A stretch of 64,000 bases of DNA from Tupaia tana (Eukaryota > Chordata > Mammalia > Scandentia > Tupaiidae): contig JAKSZU010000002.1 in the NCBI GenBank assembly GCA_026018925.1, forward strand, positions 154,062,540-154,126,539, given 5' to 3'. The stretch's first letter is position 1. Each line of letters begins with the position of its first letter. Positions 28,104-42,000 of this stretch are shown here, one piece after another. Under the pieces are notes generated by a model that searched no databases, was not told where the DNA came from, and worked only from the letters and a program-made list of their open reading frames with translations. The position numbers and the translations under genes are program-made.

Positions 28104-28710
28104 TCCAGCCTTTCTTCTACCATCAGGGTAGCATCATAATCTTTGCTTCAATTTGGAGCCCCGAACATATGTGGCTGGATGTTGTGTAGAAGAGATGAAC
28201 AGCTGGCTAAGCCAGCTTGTCTCTCCATTACTCACCACTACTGGGTGTGGGAAACTATCCAAGCCATACTGGCATCCTAAAGGGAAAGCAGTTACCTAGG
28301 TGTCTGCATGGTCAAGAGACAGGATGCCAGTGTTCATTAATCCTGAATTCTTCATATCTGAGTGCAAGGTATAAAGTTGTTATACAGGAAACTACCTGAC
28401 GTTGTACTGTTCTGTATTAGAATCAAAAGAAGACAGTTGTAAGAAAATAACCAATGAACATCATAGTTTGCACCACTCAAATCAAGTGTGTATTTGTGTT
28501 CCCCTAATGACATTTTCAAAAATCTTAGTCTTACTTCCATCCCAATTCCCATCACTAACTTCTGCATTTGTATTTCTGCACATCCACACATCTACATAAG
28601 GTCCAGGTAAGGCCTGACACTTGTCATCCTACTATTCACACCCTCTGGTAAGGCATTAGATGAGTGTTTTGATCTATAAATATTACATGCAGTGTGCATT
28701 GCTTTAAAAA
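28104..28710. other. Intergenic, unique
   Basis: No exon or repeat identified. Confidence 0.45.
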
Positions 28711-28862
28711 GGCACATTAGGGCCCAGCAGGTGGCGTGTTGGTTAAAGGTGCTTCACTCCCACAGGGCCGACCACGGTTCAAGGCCCAATCGTGGTGGCT
28801 TGCTTTCTCACTTGTTTTCTCTCTGTCTCTGTCTCTCTCTAATCAAACTGGAAAAAAAAAAT
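28711..28862 (+). mobile_element. tRNA-derived SINE (short type)
   Basis: GGGCCCAGCAGGTGGCG head. AAGGCACATTA occurs on both sides. Confidence 0.8.
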
Positions 28863-29280
28863 AAAGTTAAATAAAATGATTCTTTAAAAAAAGGCACATT
28901 AATAAAAATTCATTGCAGCTAACCAAAGAGATAAAAATAAGTTACATAGTTTTTAATAAAATCAGAAAATATAACACTCTGATCACAACAGAATCCATAT
29001 ATTTGTAAAGCTTGTTTAGTAACATATGTTAATATGTAACAAAATTTTATTCAGCTCTGTGCATCTGGTAAAGTCATTCCTATTCCAAAGACAAATGTAT
29101 TAACCTTGAGTTGCAGTCTCTTCATGGTTGTTTTATGTTGTTCATTGCACACAATCTAGTTATGAAGCATAAAATTTTTAAAAGACCATAACAATAATAA
29201 AAAAAAATCTATACTCTTCAAAAACTGGGTATATATCTAGTTTTACATAATTATCCCCATTGGGGGGGAAAAAGGGCTCA

Positions 29281-29539
29281 GGGGCCGGCAGTTGATGTAA
29301 TAGCTATGTCACTGGGCTCCCATGTAGTTGACCACAGTTAAAGTCCTGGACCTGGTGGCTTAAACTCACACTGGGCACATGTGCATGCCCGCCCAAGATC
29401 CCGAGAGGAGAATGGAGAAAGGATTACAGTATGGTCATCCTCTCTGGAGGGTGATTTCTCGCTTTCTGTCTCTCTGTCTCTCTCTCTTTTGGGCGAGCAC
29501 ACGTGCCCCATAACAAAAACCTCTCCAGGAAATAAAAAG

Positions 29540-29540
<1 letters not shown>
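29281..29540 (+). mobile_element. tRNA-derived SINE ending in poly-G
   Basis: Body normal; the A-rich tail is followed directly by 30 G. Confidence 0.85.

Positions 29541-29570
<30 letters not shown>
29541..29570 (+). repeat. (G)30 homopolymer
   Basis: Thirty consecutive G, then AGGG. Confidence 0.9.
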
Positions 29571-29571
<1 letters not shown>

Positions 29572-29793
29572 GGGCAAAAGAAGAGTCCTGCAGCCTCTCC
29601 GTTATCTGGTTTTCAGCTCTAAGAAGCCTAAACTGGCAGAGGGACAAATAATCTGATATTTTATATAAACCACAAATAAAAGACATGACACAAGTTGAAA
29701 CATCTGTCTCACTACCTGATGTGTCTATACATGAATCTATACAATATAAATGGATCTGACATTTATCTCTGATGTTAGGCAATGCTTCAATGT

Positions 29794-30040
29794 GGGACCA
29801 GCAGTTGGCGTAATGGCTATGTCGCTGAACTCCGAAGTAGTCAGCCATGACTCGGTAGCTTAAACTCATGCCAGGCGTGTGTGTGTGCATGCCCAGGCTC
29901 CCAAGAGGAGAATGGAGAAGGGATTGAGGCTTGGCCATCCTTCCTGTGGGGTGATTTCCCGCTTTCTGTCTCTCTGTCTCTCTTTCTGATGAGTGCACAT
30001 GTCGTATAGCAAAAACCTCTCAAAAAAAAAAAAAAAAAAG
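29794..30040 (+). mobile_element. tRNA-derived SINE
   Basis: AATGCTTCAAT flanks both ends (29781, 30041). About 15 bp are missing around the B box. Confidence 0.85.
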
Positions 30041-30116
30041 AATGCTTCAATCCACTGACATTTGGATAGCATCAGATACCTCTAAGTAGAAACAGCAAGT
30101 TAAGAATTTATAGTAT

Positions 30117-30325
30117 GGGCTGGTCCCAGGGTCTACTCATTAAAAATGCCACATTCCACATGGCCAACCACAATTCAAATCCTGGCCCTGGCAGCTTGAA
30201 AAACGCACTGGATGCATGTGCGTGTGTGCCCCAAATCCAAAGGGATTATGGCAGGATACCATGATTGGGGGAGTGATTTCTCTCTCTCATATGAGCACAC
30301 ATGCCTTCTGGCAAATAAAAATATT
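30117..30325 (+). mobile_element. tRNA-derived SINE, old
   Basis: GGGCTGGTCCCAGGG head, box B ATTCAAATCC. Confidence 0.62.
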
Positions 30326-30521
30326 TCTGTGTACTTTTACCCCTCCGGTATCCACCACCCCCACCTCCAGTTTTAAAATTTTCTTTAACATTAGGAGTAA
30401 ACATTTCCAATGATTAGCTACATTTCAAGATTTTATAAAATTTCTTAACATTATAGTGTGCTGAGAAATATAGGTCTAAAAACAAAGATCAGCAACCGCA
30501 TTAAATTCTTAACAAATACTA

Positions 30522-30527
30522 TTTATT
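30522..30527 (-). terminator. CFAP96: Probable CFAP96 poly(A) signal
   Basis: AATAAA on the minus strand, about 160 nt beyond the CFAP96 stop. This is the nearest canonical signal I found downstream. Confidence 0.45.
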
Positions 30528-30688
30528 AAGTAGCAGTACTAAAATAAGAATATATGAGTGATAGGTTTAAATTTTTTATAAATGCTTGATCTATCTGTTC
30601 CACAGTATCTTATATTTTTTCAATGAATTAGCTCTTGTTATTGAATTACTGGTAGTCAGGATTCAATACGCTACATGTCTCCCAGTTG

Positions 30689-30737
30689 CTAATAGGACTG
30701 TACTGAAGCAGTCTTGTAGTTCTTCACATTTAGTGCC
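30689..30737 (-). CDS. CFAP96: CFAP96 exon 7 (terminal)
   Basis: Acceptor CTGATTTTAG. It completes Arg and encodes [15 protein letters not shown], then TAG at 30691-30689. Confidence 0.9.
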
Positions 30738-33047
30738 CTAAAATCAGAAAACACAAATTTCATTTTATAGGTACAAGTAATCTATACATACATTCTTTTA
30801 CATTTCAATGCAGACTTTTTGTATTAGAAAATTAAAAACCAAGATATTTTATAACCTATAGCAATTCAAAACCAAAAATTTCTCATGAACTTCAAAACTT
30901 CACTTTGGGACCAGCAGTTAGTATAATGGCTATGTCGCTGGACTCCCATGTAGTCAACCACGATTCGAGTCGGACCTGGTGGCTTAAACTCACACCGGGC
31001 GCATGTGCGTGCGTACCCAGGATCACGAGAGGAGAATGGAGGAGAAGGGATTGCAGTGTGGCCATCCCCCTGGGGGGTGATTTCTCGCCTTCTATCTCTC
31101 TGTCTCTCTCTGTCTTTCTGGCGAGCGCACGTGCCCTGTAGCAAAAAACCTCTCCAAAAAAAAGAAAAAAAAAAAGAAAAAAAAATATTAGACATACGTA
31201 GATTAGTTCAAGTGGCATTAAAACTTTCAATGACTAGATAGACAGGTAACGCATTGGATTCATATGACATTGCATAAACACACACATAGAGTGACAGAAT
31301 AGGGCTGGGCCCATAGTATGACAGCACAGCACATAGTATGACAGCACTGGATCTCACATGGGATCCATTACTGGCCCATCAGGGTTCAGGTCCTGGCCCC
31401 ATGGGCTCTGGGTGTGTGCTTATGTCCAACATCCTAACAGGATGGAAGATGGAGGATGAGGGATTGTAGTGTGGCCAGGCCTCAGTGGGTGTGGGAGATG
31501 TGCTTTCTTTCTCCCTCTCATGTGCATCCTCTTGAATAATACATATATATACACACATACATATTATATATGTGTGTATGTATATGTGTAAATATATATA
31601 TGTGTGTGTGTATATATATATATATACACACATATACATATATATATATATAATAGGAATGAATGAATGAAGCTTTTTCAAATAGGAATTTTAGAAGATA
31701 GAAAAAGATTTCAATATGGGAGGGCAGGTATGTGGAAGGAGCTGAGGTTTCAAAAGTCGCTCAAAATTCTTTTTTGAAAGTATATATAAATAAAAGGTAC
31801 TATTCTGAAGAAGTCTGAAAGTTGCAAAAGTTGTTTTGTTGTTTTGTTTTGTTTTGTTTTCTGGTTAAATGTAAGCTATGCTTACCTTTTGACATTCAGA
31901 GTCATTATACTTTCAACTGGTCGGCTTTTGGGTCCACTTGGCGGGTGGAAAATCTTATCACCTTTTCCGAAACTCTCCTTTATTGACTTCACCACATAAG
32001 GGTCAGCAGAATGTGAAGGGTAAGGGTCAAATGTTCCTGCCTTCATTCCACCAGCCTACAAATAAAATGAAACAATTCACAAATGCTTTCACAAATGCTT
32101 CAACAAGTTCATATACTGGGTCATCAGGAAAGTCATGATGTATTTTTCTATGCAAAAATGCATCAGCATTTTTTCTGATGACTCAATATTTGAGGGAGAG
32201 AGCTTCACAAAGTTCATTAAAAATATGAAGTATGAAAAAAATCCACGCATGGATTTTTTTAAAAAAATACATTTTTCCACAAACTTTTTCAAGTTCCCTT
32301 GTATTTTTTGTCATCTGTGAAGTTGATTTTACACTTAAGGAAAATCATCTATACTGTTTAATTCAAATACTAGCAAAAGATCTCCCTACTACCAATTTTA
32401 CAGGGATTTTTGAAACACTAATTCCAAAGCTTCTACATAAAAATGAGCATGTTTACAGTAAGGTGATAAGTTAAAACTCTTGCCAAGCATTAATATTTTA
32501 ATGAGAGTTTATCAGATCATGCTATCACCTAGTTAGAGGTAATACTATTACTGCGGGAATGAGACCTAGATTAGATATATTTTGATAGGAGATGGGGAAC
32601 AGGGACTTGGCATAACATGAGTTTACTGAATGTTGGTCAATGAAAGGAAAGATATTAAAAAAAAAAAAAAAAAGAAAAAAAGAAAGAAAAGGGACCAGCA
32701 GATGTCATGATGGTTATGTCACTGGACTCCCACATTGCCAACTGCAGTTTGAGTCCCAGACCCAGCAGCTTCAAACTCACGCCAGGGACATGTGCGTGTG
32801 CCCAAAATCCCAAGAGGAGAATGAAGGAGATTGCAGCATGGCCATGCCCCCAGGGGGTGATTTCTCACTTTCTGTCTCTCTGTCTCTCTAGTGAGTGCAC
32901 ACGCTCTGTAGCAAAAAATTCTCTTAAAAAAAAAAAAAAAGAAAAAACAATGTCATATAGAAATAGGTGAGAGAAAAATAGATATGTAGAGATCTATCTA
33001 TCTATAAACACATAAATCTACATATAAATCTATTTTTCCTATATCTA

Positions 33048-33083
<36 letters not shown>

Positions 33084-36000
33084 CCTGTATATAGACAGAT
33101 AAGTGTGTATATAAATATATATAATATATATAAATATATAATGTATATCTGTTATAGATATATATATGGGAGTGTGTGTGTGTGTATATATATGTGTGTG
33201 TGTGTGTGTATATATAGCATGAAACAGACTGAGAGATGACACACATGTATTTTTGAAACCACTAAGATGGTCTCAACACCATGAAGATACAGAACATTCC
33301 CATTTCTATCCTCTCCCAATGATTTCTCATGTCTCAGAACTGGATTTTGAAAAATACAGAAGACAGATCCTGGACCAGTAGGTGGCATGGTGGTTAAGGC
33401 ACTGTACTCCCACATGGCTGACCACGGTTTGAGTCCTAGACCCGGCAGCTTAGGAATCACAATGGGTACAAATGACAGATCCTTATTTCACCCTTTATAT
33501 CAAACGCATTTCAGATAAGGATATAAATGCAAAAGGATAAGACCAAAGAATAAACCAAGATATTTTATTCTAATATTGGTGGTAAAGAAAGTGATTCTGG
33601 GGACCAGCAGTTAGCATAATGGCTATGTCACTGAACTCCCATGTAGCTGACCATGGTTCGAGTCCCAGACTCAGTGGCTTAAACTCACACCGGGCGTGTG
33701 TGCGTGCGTGCCCAAGATCCCGAGAGGAGAATGGAGGAGAAGGGATTGTGGTGTGGCCATCTCCCCTAGGGGGTGATTTCTCACTTTCTGTCTCTCTGTC
33801 TCTCTCTGTCTTCCTGGCGAGCGCACGCGCCCTATAACAAAAACCTCTCCAAAAGAAAAAGTGATTCTAAAATCATGTAAACCTCACCACGAAGGATAGA
33901 CAAATTTGATTACACCACATCTTAAAATTTCTCAACAGCACAAAATACTACTAGCTGTGTCAAAGATCCAACAAACTAGGAAAGTTATTTTCAATCCAAA
34001 TCATAAAAGAATAATATCCTTAATATATTCAATATAAGATCTTCAAAAACAATGTGAAAACCACAAACCTCTTAAAAAAATCCACAGGGAAAAATGAGCA
34101 GACAATTGACCAAAAAAAAAAAAAAAGGCAACATATAAAATTTATAAACTGTAAGATCATTTTTATTTTTATTCTCACTTATAAACTTCTACTGTAGAAA
34201 GGCAATTAATTTTCACTACCATTTCTAAAGCTAAAAGATGGTTTAGCTTTTATGGTTTTGAGAAAAGTTAAGCCAAGGATCTAGACAGGCACTTTAAAAT
34301 TTACTGTAAATTTGAATACATTTGAAGTGATTAATAATTACTTCATTATCCTCTATACTACTATTAAAAATTATGACTTTACATAATTTTGTTTCGTGAT
34401 TTTTGGCATCCATACAAACAAAAGTATATTATTTATATGAGTAATAAAGTAAAGGCAAGGGGTAGTATTTCCCTATAATTCTAATTTTTTAATTCTAAAT
34501 GTGTAATTCTAAACATTTTTAACTTACTTTTTTACCAGGAGAAGAAGGTTTAAATGGGCTTGAAAGCAAACCTTTCTTCTCTTCTATTTTAATTGGTGGC
34601 AAAGTTTTCTCAAAAACATAAGGATTGGTATCAAAATAGTCCCGTGGGTAGAGATTTAACTTGAAAGGTGACCCTTTCAGTAAACGATGGTGTTCTTCAT
34701 TCTCTTTCTGCAAATCAAAGAGTTTGAAAATTACATGGCATAAATTACAGAAACTGAAAACGACCTAGAGTCAAATATTCTTTGAACTTTTAATATAAAC
34801 ATCTAGATTATTTAACATATATATTGCCTACTGCTCTTTTTAAAACATTTTTTTCAGGTCTAGCAGATGGCATAATGGTTACATTGCTCCACTCCCATAT
34901 AGTCCACCATGGTTCGAGTCCCAGACCTGGCAGCTTAAAACTCACACCTAGCATGTGTGCATCCAAGATCCAGGAGGAGAATGGGGGAAAAGGAAATGTG
35001 GCAGAACCATCTCCCCAGGGGGTGATTTCTCACTTTCTCTCTCTCTTTCTCTCTCAGTCTCTGCAGTAGGCACACATGTCCTGTAGCCAAAAAAAAAAAA
35101 ACAAAAACAAAAAAAAACAAAAAACCAACTCTCTTAAAAAAAATTCTTTTTGGGGGCCAGCAAGTGGTACAGTGGGTAAGGTGCTGGACTCCCACATGTC
35201 TGAACACAGTTTGGGTCCTGGACCTAGCAACTTGCTTTCTCATTTTCCTTTTCTCTCTCTCTGTCTCTCTCTGGTGAGCACACATGCCCTGTAGCAAATT
35301 AATAATAAATAAAATTAAGTAAATAATTATTTTTTAAAATTTCTCTTTTAAACTTTATTTTTATGAGATAAAAGATATGCCCTATTTATGAAAAAGCATT
35401 AATTACAATTATTCATTTTGGATATGAGTTTATTTAAGGCATAGAGCTCTATTGATCACCTGAACAAATCTATATTAACCATCGGGGTAGTATGATCCAA
35501 ACCTAATCCAAACTCTAGTCCCTTCCCGCTTTTTAGCCTTTCTCAGAGACTCTGTTAAACTTACTTTACCCTTCTACACTTTTACCCATAATGTCAAATC
35601 TTCAATTGTAAACAAGGATGATAGTAACACCCTCCCCTGCCACTGTTAATACTAAAAGAGAGGAGTACACGGTGGTCCTCTCCTTATTTACAATTTCATT
35701 TTTGTGGTTTCCTTTACCTGTGGTCCACCACAATCAGTTATCTTTATTAATATAAGATATTTTAAGAAATAGAGCCCACAGCCACATAACGTTTTATTAT
35801 AGCTTATTATTGTAATTGTTCCATTATTTTTTTAAATAATTATTGGTGTTAACCACTTACTGAGCCTAATTCATAAATTAAACTTTATCATAGGTATGTA
35901 TGTACAGGAAAACAGAGAACAATTAGAGAGTTTCTGGAATCCCCTGCAGCAAGGAGGGTACTACTGTATAATGTACCTGACACACAGTAGGCCCTCAATA

Positions 36001-39000
36001 CACGTCAGGTTTTTTTTTTCTTTTCCTTTTTTCTTTCTTTTTTTTTTAGAGAGGTTTTCACTATAGGGCGTGTGCGCTCGCCAGACAGACAGAGAGAGAG
36101 ACATAGAGACAGAAAGCGAGAAATCACTCCCCAGGGGGGATGGTCACGCTGCAATCCCTTCTCCTCCATTCTCCTCTTGGGATCTTGGGCACACGTGCAC
36201 ATGCGCCCGGCGTGAGTTTTAAGCCACCGGGTCCGGGATGCGAACCACAGTCAACTACGTGGGAGTCCAGTGACATAGCCATTACGCTAACTGCTGGTTC
36301 CCAATACACATTAGTTTTTACTTCTTAGAAAAAGAAATGCCTAATTTTTACATTAAAAGATTTGTTATATAACTTTTTATTTTTTTGGAGAGGTTTTGCT
36401 ATAGGGCGCGTGCACTCGCCAGACAGACAGAGAGACAGAGAGACAGAAAGCGAGAAATCACCCCCCAGGGGGATGGCCACGCTGCAATCCCTTCTCCTCT
36501 CTCCTCTTGGGATCTTGGGCACACACGCACACGCGCCTGGTGTGACTTTTACACCACCGGGTCGGGACACGAACCGCGGTCAACTACATGGGAGTCCAGC
36601 GACATAGCCATTATGCTAACTGCTGGTCCCAAAATTTTATATTTCTAACTACCTAATATTCAAACAAAACAGACATCAATTGTCCTCTGCTAAGTTTCAA
36701 TCTTTTCTATGGGATAATACTAAGTATAAAATTTGCTAGCTATCAATAAATTAGCAAACATTCATATTATGACAGAGAATCCAGAAATAAATTCACATAC
36801 ATACAGGCAGCTGTTTTTTTCAGGCAGCTGATGCCAAAAATATCCACTGGGGAAAAGACAATCTCTTCAAGAAATAATGCTAGGAAAATTGTACATTTAT
36901 ATGTAGACTAGTGAAGACAGATCTGTATTTCTCACAAAATACGTAATCAATTTCAAATGTTATGTTTAAAGATTCAAACAAAAAAGCTGACATTATACAG
37001 CTACTAGAAGAACACATAAGGGAAACACTTCAAGAACATTAGGATGGGAAGAAAACTCTTGAATAAAACCTCAACAGTACAGGGAACAAAAGCAAAAATA
37101 GACAAATGAGACTACATCAAACTAAAAAGCATCTGCATAGCAAAAGAAATGATCAACAGAGTGAAAAGACAACCCACAGAGTGGGAGAAAATATTTGCCT
37201 ATCATCCATCTGACAAGGGATTAAGAAGCAGAAGAAACTCAAAAACTCAGCAGCAAAAATTAATAATAGGGCAGGGGCCACCACACCCACAAAAAATAAT
37301 AATATCCCAGTTTAATAATTGGCAAATGGGCCAGCTGGTGGTATGGTGGCTAGAGCAGCTGAATCTCACAAGACCAATTGCACAGTTTGAGTCCTGGATC
37401 TGGCAGCTTGAAAAACATACCAGAGAGGGAGAAATGGAGAAGGAATTGTAGCATGGTCAACCATCATGAAGGGGGATGCCTTCTCACCATCTCTCCCTGG
37501 TCTCTCTCCAGCAAGTCCACATGCCCTCTGGTAAATTAATAATTAATTAAAATTTTAATTATAATTAAAAGTTTAAAAAAATAAAAATGGGTAAATACAG
37601 GTGCATGCACACATGTCCAGGGTCCTGATGGGATGGAGATTTGAAATTATAAAAAAGGATTATGCCATGACCAGGCCCTGTTGGGGATGCTTTCTCCACA
37701 TCCATATATTTCATGCATCTACACACGCCCTCTATCATATTAAGAAGAACAAAAACAAGAAGACCAATGGGCAAATGACCTGAACAAACAGTTCTCAAAA
37801 CAAGGCATATAAATGGCCAATGAACATCTGAAAAAATGATCAGCATCATTAATTATGAGGGAAATTAAAATGAAAACCACAATGAAATACCATCTAACTC
37901 CAGTTTGAAAGGCTATTCTCAAAAAGACAAAAAAATAAATAAATAAGAATGCTGGTGAGGATGTGGAGAAAGGATCCACAACAAAGGGAAATGTACGTTA
38001 TGTGTGGAATGCACATTATGGTGGGAATGTACATTAGTGCAGCCATTATGGAAAACAGGACGGCAATTTCTCAAGAAACTAAAAGACCTGCCAATATTAT
38101 CCAGTAATTCCACTATTAAGCATAGATCCAAAGAAAAAGAAATCAGTATGTTGTAAAGATATCTGCACCCAGTGTTTGCTGCAGCATTATTCACAATGGC
38201 TAAGATATAGAAGGAACCCAAGTGCTCATTAACAGATGAAGAATTTTTTAAGTAATACACACATACACACACTCAAAGAGAGAGAACAGAATTTTTCAGT
38301 TATTAATGTGAAATTTAGTTCTTTGAGATTAAATGGATGAGCCTAGATGGAATTTGGAAAAAATGACCTTATAAAAGTAGAGAGACATAGAATGACTAGT
38401 AGATGCTGAAGAAAATGAGGGGAGGGGAGTAGAAGGATGTTGCTTAACAGGAACAATATTGCAGATAGAACACTATCTAGCATTAAAATAAACAGTAGGG
38501 AGAACGTGGTTAACGACTTACTGTATAGAATGCTATAAATTATTAAAATGAATTGAAATGATGAGTATACTAATGACCCTGATTTAATCATTACACACCG
38601 CATTCATGTACTGAAAAATCTCATCATTCAACAAACTGAACTGAAAACATTTGAGAAATGAAATCTGAAATAGTTACTTGAGAGAAGACTAATTTTCACT
38701 ACTAGGAATCCTACTGTAACACTTTCAGAGTTTTTTTCTCTTTTTGAATTTTTTTCCTGCTTTTGATTATCCTCTCCTTTTCTCTAGCCTGTTGAACTTT
38801 CGTCCACTTTATAATTTATTAAACTCTCCCCTCAGAGATTTCCGATTACTCTGGTCTGCTGTATGGCTCAATAATCTGCCTGGTTTTTTTTGTTTTGTTT
38901 TTTTGTTCTTTTTCTTTTTTGAGAGGTTTTGGCTATAGGGCTTGTGCACTCGCCAGAAAGACAGAGACAGAGAGACAGAAAGCGAGAAATCACGCCCCAC

Positions 39001-42000
39001 AGGGGGAATGGCCACGCCGCAATCCCTTCTCCTCCTCTATCCTCTCAGGATCTTGGGCACGCATGCAGACGTGCCTGGCGTGAGTTTAAGCCACTAGGTC
39101 TGGGACTCGAACTGCTGTCGACTACATGGGAGTCCAGCAACATAGCCATCACGCTAACTGCTCGCCCCAATAACCCGCCATTTAACTGTCACCCCAGGTG
39201 ATTCTGATGAGTATTATTATAAGGCAATGTTTCTTGTTTGTTTGTTCTTAAGGCTTTTGCCATAGGGCATGTGCGCTTACTGGAGCAACAGAGACAGAGA
39301 GACGGAAAGCGAGAAGTCACCTCCTGGGGGGCTGGTCATGCCACAATCCCTTCTCCACCAGTCTCCTCCTGGGATCTCAGGCACACATGCACATATGTCC
39401 AGTATGGGTTTTAAGTGCCAGGTCTGGAACTCGAACTGTGGTCGACTATGTGGGAGTCCAACAACGTAACCACTATGCCCTCTGCTGGTCCTGCATAAGG
39501 CAGCGTTTAAGGACCACTTTTCACTAGAGGCTGGTCACCTTTTACCAGAAGAATACTGTATTTGTTTTACTGATCTCTGCCCTGGAGTATTACATTGAGT
39601 ACTGATCAATACATGTATGAGAAACTACTCAAAGCCAACAAGAGAAAATAAAACAACAAAAGAATTTGGGGTAAGAATGTCTGGCTCTCACACAGAGCTA
39701 GGATTGATGCGGATTCCTACCAGCTATGCTAGAAAACTTCTCAAGTCACAGGGCATGAGTGCAGTATCCAGAAAAGTCCTGCCTCAGTATTGGGTAATAA
39801 TTACCCCAAGATTGAATACTGTTCCTATTCCATATAAAAATCTTAAAAGAAAGACCTGAAAAGATCAAATAATTTCTAAGCAATTTAACTCCATTCCAGA
39901 ACAAAGTCCAATAGTATCAATAAGAATACAAACGTATATAGCATTTACCAAGGTCAAATTCCCAGTGCCTGACATTCAATCAAAAATTACCAGTTATATG
40001 AAGTAGGAAAATATGAGTCATACTAAGAAGCAGCAGCAGCAGCAATTTTTCAAAATCAGCCAAGAACTGGCAGAGATATTAGCTTTGCAGAGAAGAGCTA
40101 TAAAACAATAATTATAACTTTATTGCATATCCTCAAAAAGAAATTAGAGAGGGACCAGCAGTTAGCGTAATGGCTATGTCACTGAACTCCCATGTAGCTG
40201 ACCATGGTTCAAGTCCTGGACTCGGTGGCTTAAACTCACGCCAGGTGTGTGAGTTTAACACTGGGCCTTGGGGCTTGAAAAATTCTCTCTTCTCTCTCTG
40301 GCAAGCTCATGCACCCTATAGTAAACTAAAAAGAAAAGGAGAAAGGAGAAAGGAGAAAGAGAAAGAGAAAGAGAAAGGGAAAGAGAAAGAGAAAGAGAAA
40401 GAGAAAGGAGGAGGAGGAGAAGGAGAAGGCAAGGCAAGGCAAAGAATACAGTTAATCAGGTCAAGTTAATATAAGTCTTACACCTAGTTTAGAAAGACAT
40501 AAGACAGATGTGGTAAATCATAATAGGAAATAAAATTCATCCTGGAAAGAGCTGAGATCTACAGCAACATGTAGAAATCTAGGGGCCAGACAGTGGCACA
40601 GAGATGTTCTGCAAGGCTGATCAACATGGAAAGGTTCCGGGACCAGTAGTTAGCATAATGGCTATGTTGCTGGACTCTCATGTAGTCAACCGCAGTTCGA
40701 GTCCTGGACCCGGTGACTTAAACTCACGCCCGGCGCGTGTGCGTGCGTGCCCAAGATCCCGAGAGGAGAATGGAGGAGAAGGGATTGTGGCGTGGCCATC
40801 CCCCCTGGGGGGTAATTTCTCGCTTTCTGTCTCTCTGTCTCTCTCTGTCTTTCTGGCGAGTGCACGCGCCCTATAGCAAAAACCTCTCAAAAAAAATAAA
40901 TAAATAAAATTAAAAAAATTAAAATCATGGAAAGATTCCTGGTTCACATCTGAAGACTTCCGTGCCCTGAGTAAACCAGGCATGCCAGGTGCCCAGGGTC
41001 CAGGGCTGGCTGATCCTGGGGATGGATCATGACATTGGAACCCTGCTAGCAGTGCCTTCTCTCTGCCCCTCTGTGTCAATTTCAATCATGGAAGAAATAA
41101 ATAAATTTTTCAAAAAGATGTAGAAATTGACTATCAAAAAGGTAAAATTACCACGACTCATAAACACCAGTCTGCATTGTCCCAGTGACACAAAGAGATA
41201 GAACAAAATTAGATTACAGGTGAACTCTCAATGTTAACCAAGTAAGAGAAAGACTGAAAATTCAAAATAGAGTATTTTACCTTATAATTTACTCTTGGTG
41301 CATCATAGAAGTCAGCAGAGTGTGAAAACTGTTTACCTATGGTAATATTTGCATAGCTAAGGAAGGAAAATAAGTAGGGGTGACATCAGGGTTCAGAGAG
41401 CTGACGTTTTATTTTGTTTTTAAAACTCAAAACATACTAAATGATAGGAAAGTATTCAAAATAGCTTACCCATATCCGGTTCCTTTCTTCCCTGGGTTTG
41501 TGTATAAATTCTTTCCAGGTGCCTCATATTTCTCTCTGGGTTTCAACTGTGCACTGAAGAATGGGACTGGGCCACCTATCGTTCCGTAGTAGCTTCCTAA
41601 TCCACATCTTCAATTAGATTTTGTTGTTATTTTTTAAAGACAGAAATGAAAATGGCAAATTTCATATTATATGTCTTTTACCACAGTTTTTAAAAAGATT
41701 GAAAAAGGGGAAAACATATAAAAGGAAGTTGATTTGCCTGACTTCACTGAAGGAAAAAATGAAGTATTTAATCGAATCTTATTTTCCTCAGTTTTACAAA
41801 TTAGGCCAGCAGGCAGCATAGTGTTTAAGGCACTGGACTCCCACATGGCTGACTGCAGGTCAAGTCCTGGGCCTGGAGGCTTAAAAATTATCCAGGTCAC
41901 ATGAATGTGCAGGCCCAAAATCCCAAGAGGAGAATGGAGGAGAAGGGATTGCAGCGGAGAGATTTCTCACTCTCCCTTTCACTGTCTCTCTCTGCCTCTC

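Larger units (their letters stand above)
36955..38640 (+). mobile_element. LINE-1 3' end (ORF2 C-terminus plus 3' UTR), interrupted by two SINEs
   Basis: Sense L1 landmarks in order: 'gactacatcaaactaaaaag', 'aatatttgcctatcatccat', 'aatgaaataccatctaactc', 'tggaaaacaggacggcaatt' and 'gcagcattattcacaatggc'. SINE segments at 37328-37530 and 37597-37742 interrupt it. Confidence 0.8.

Noticed and set aside
29435-29998. 187-codon minus-strand open frame
   Set aside because: It runs through two SINEs and the poly-G tract; the protein is SINE translation.
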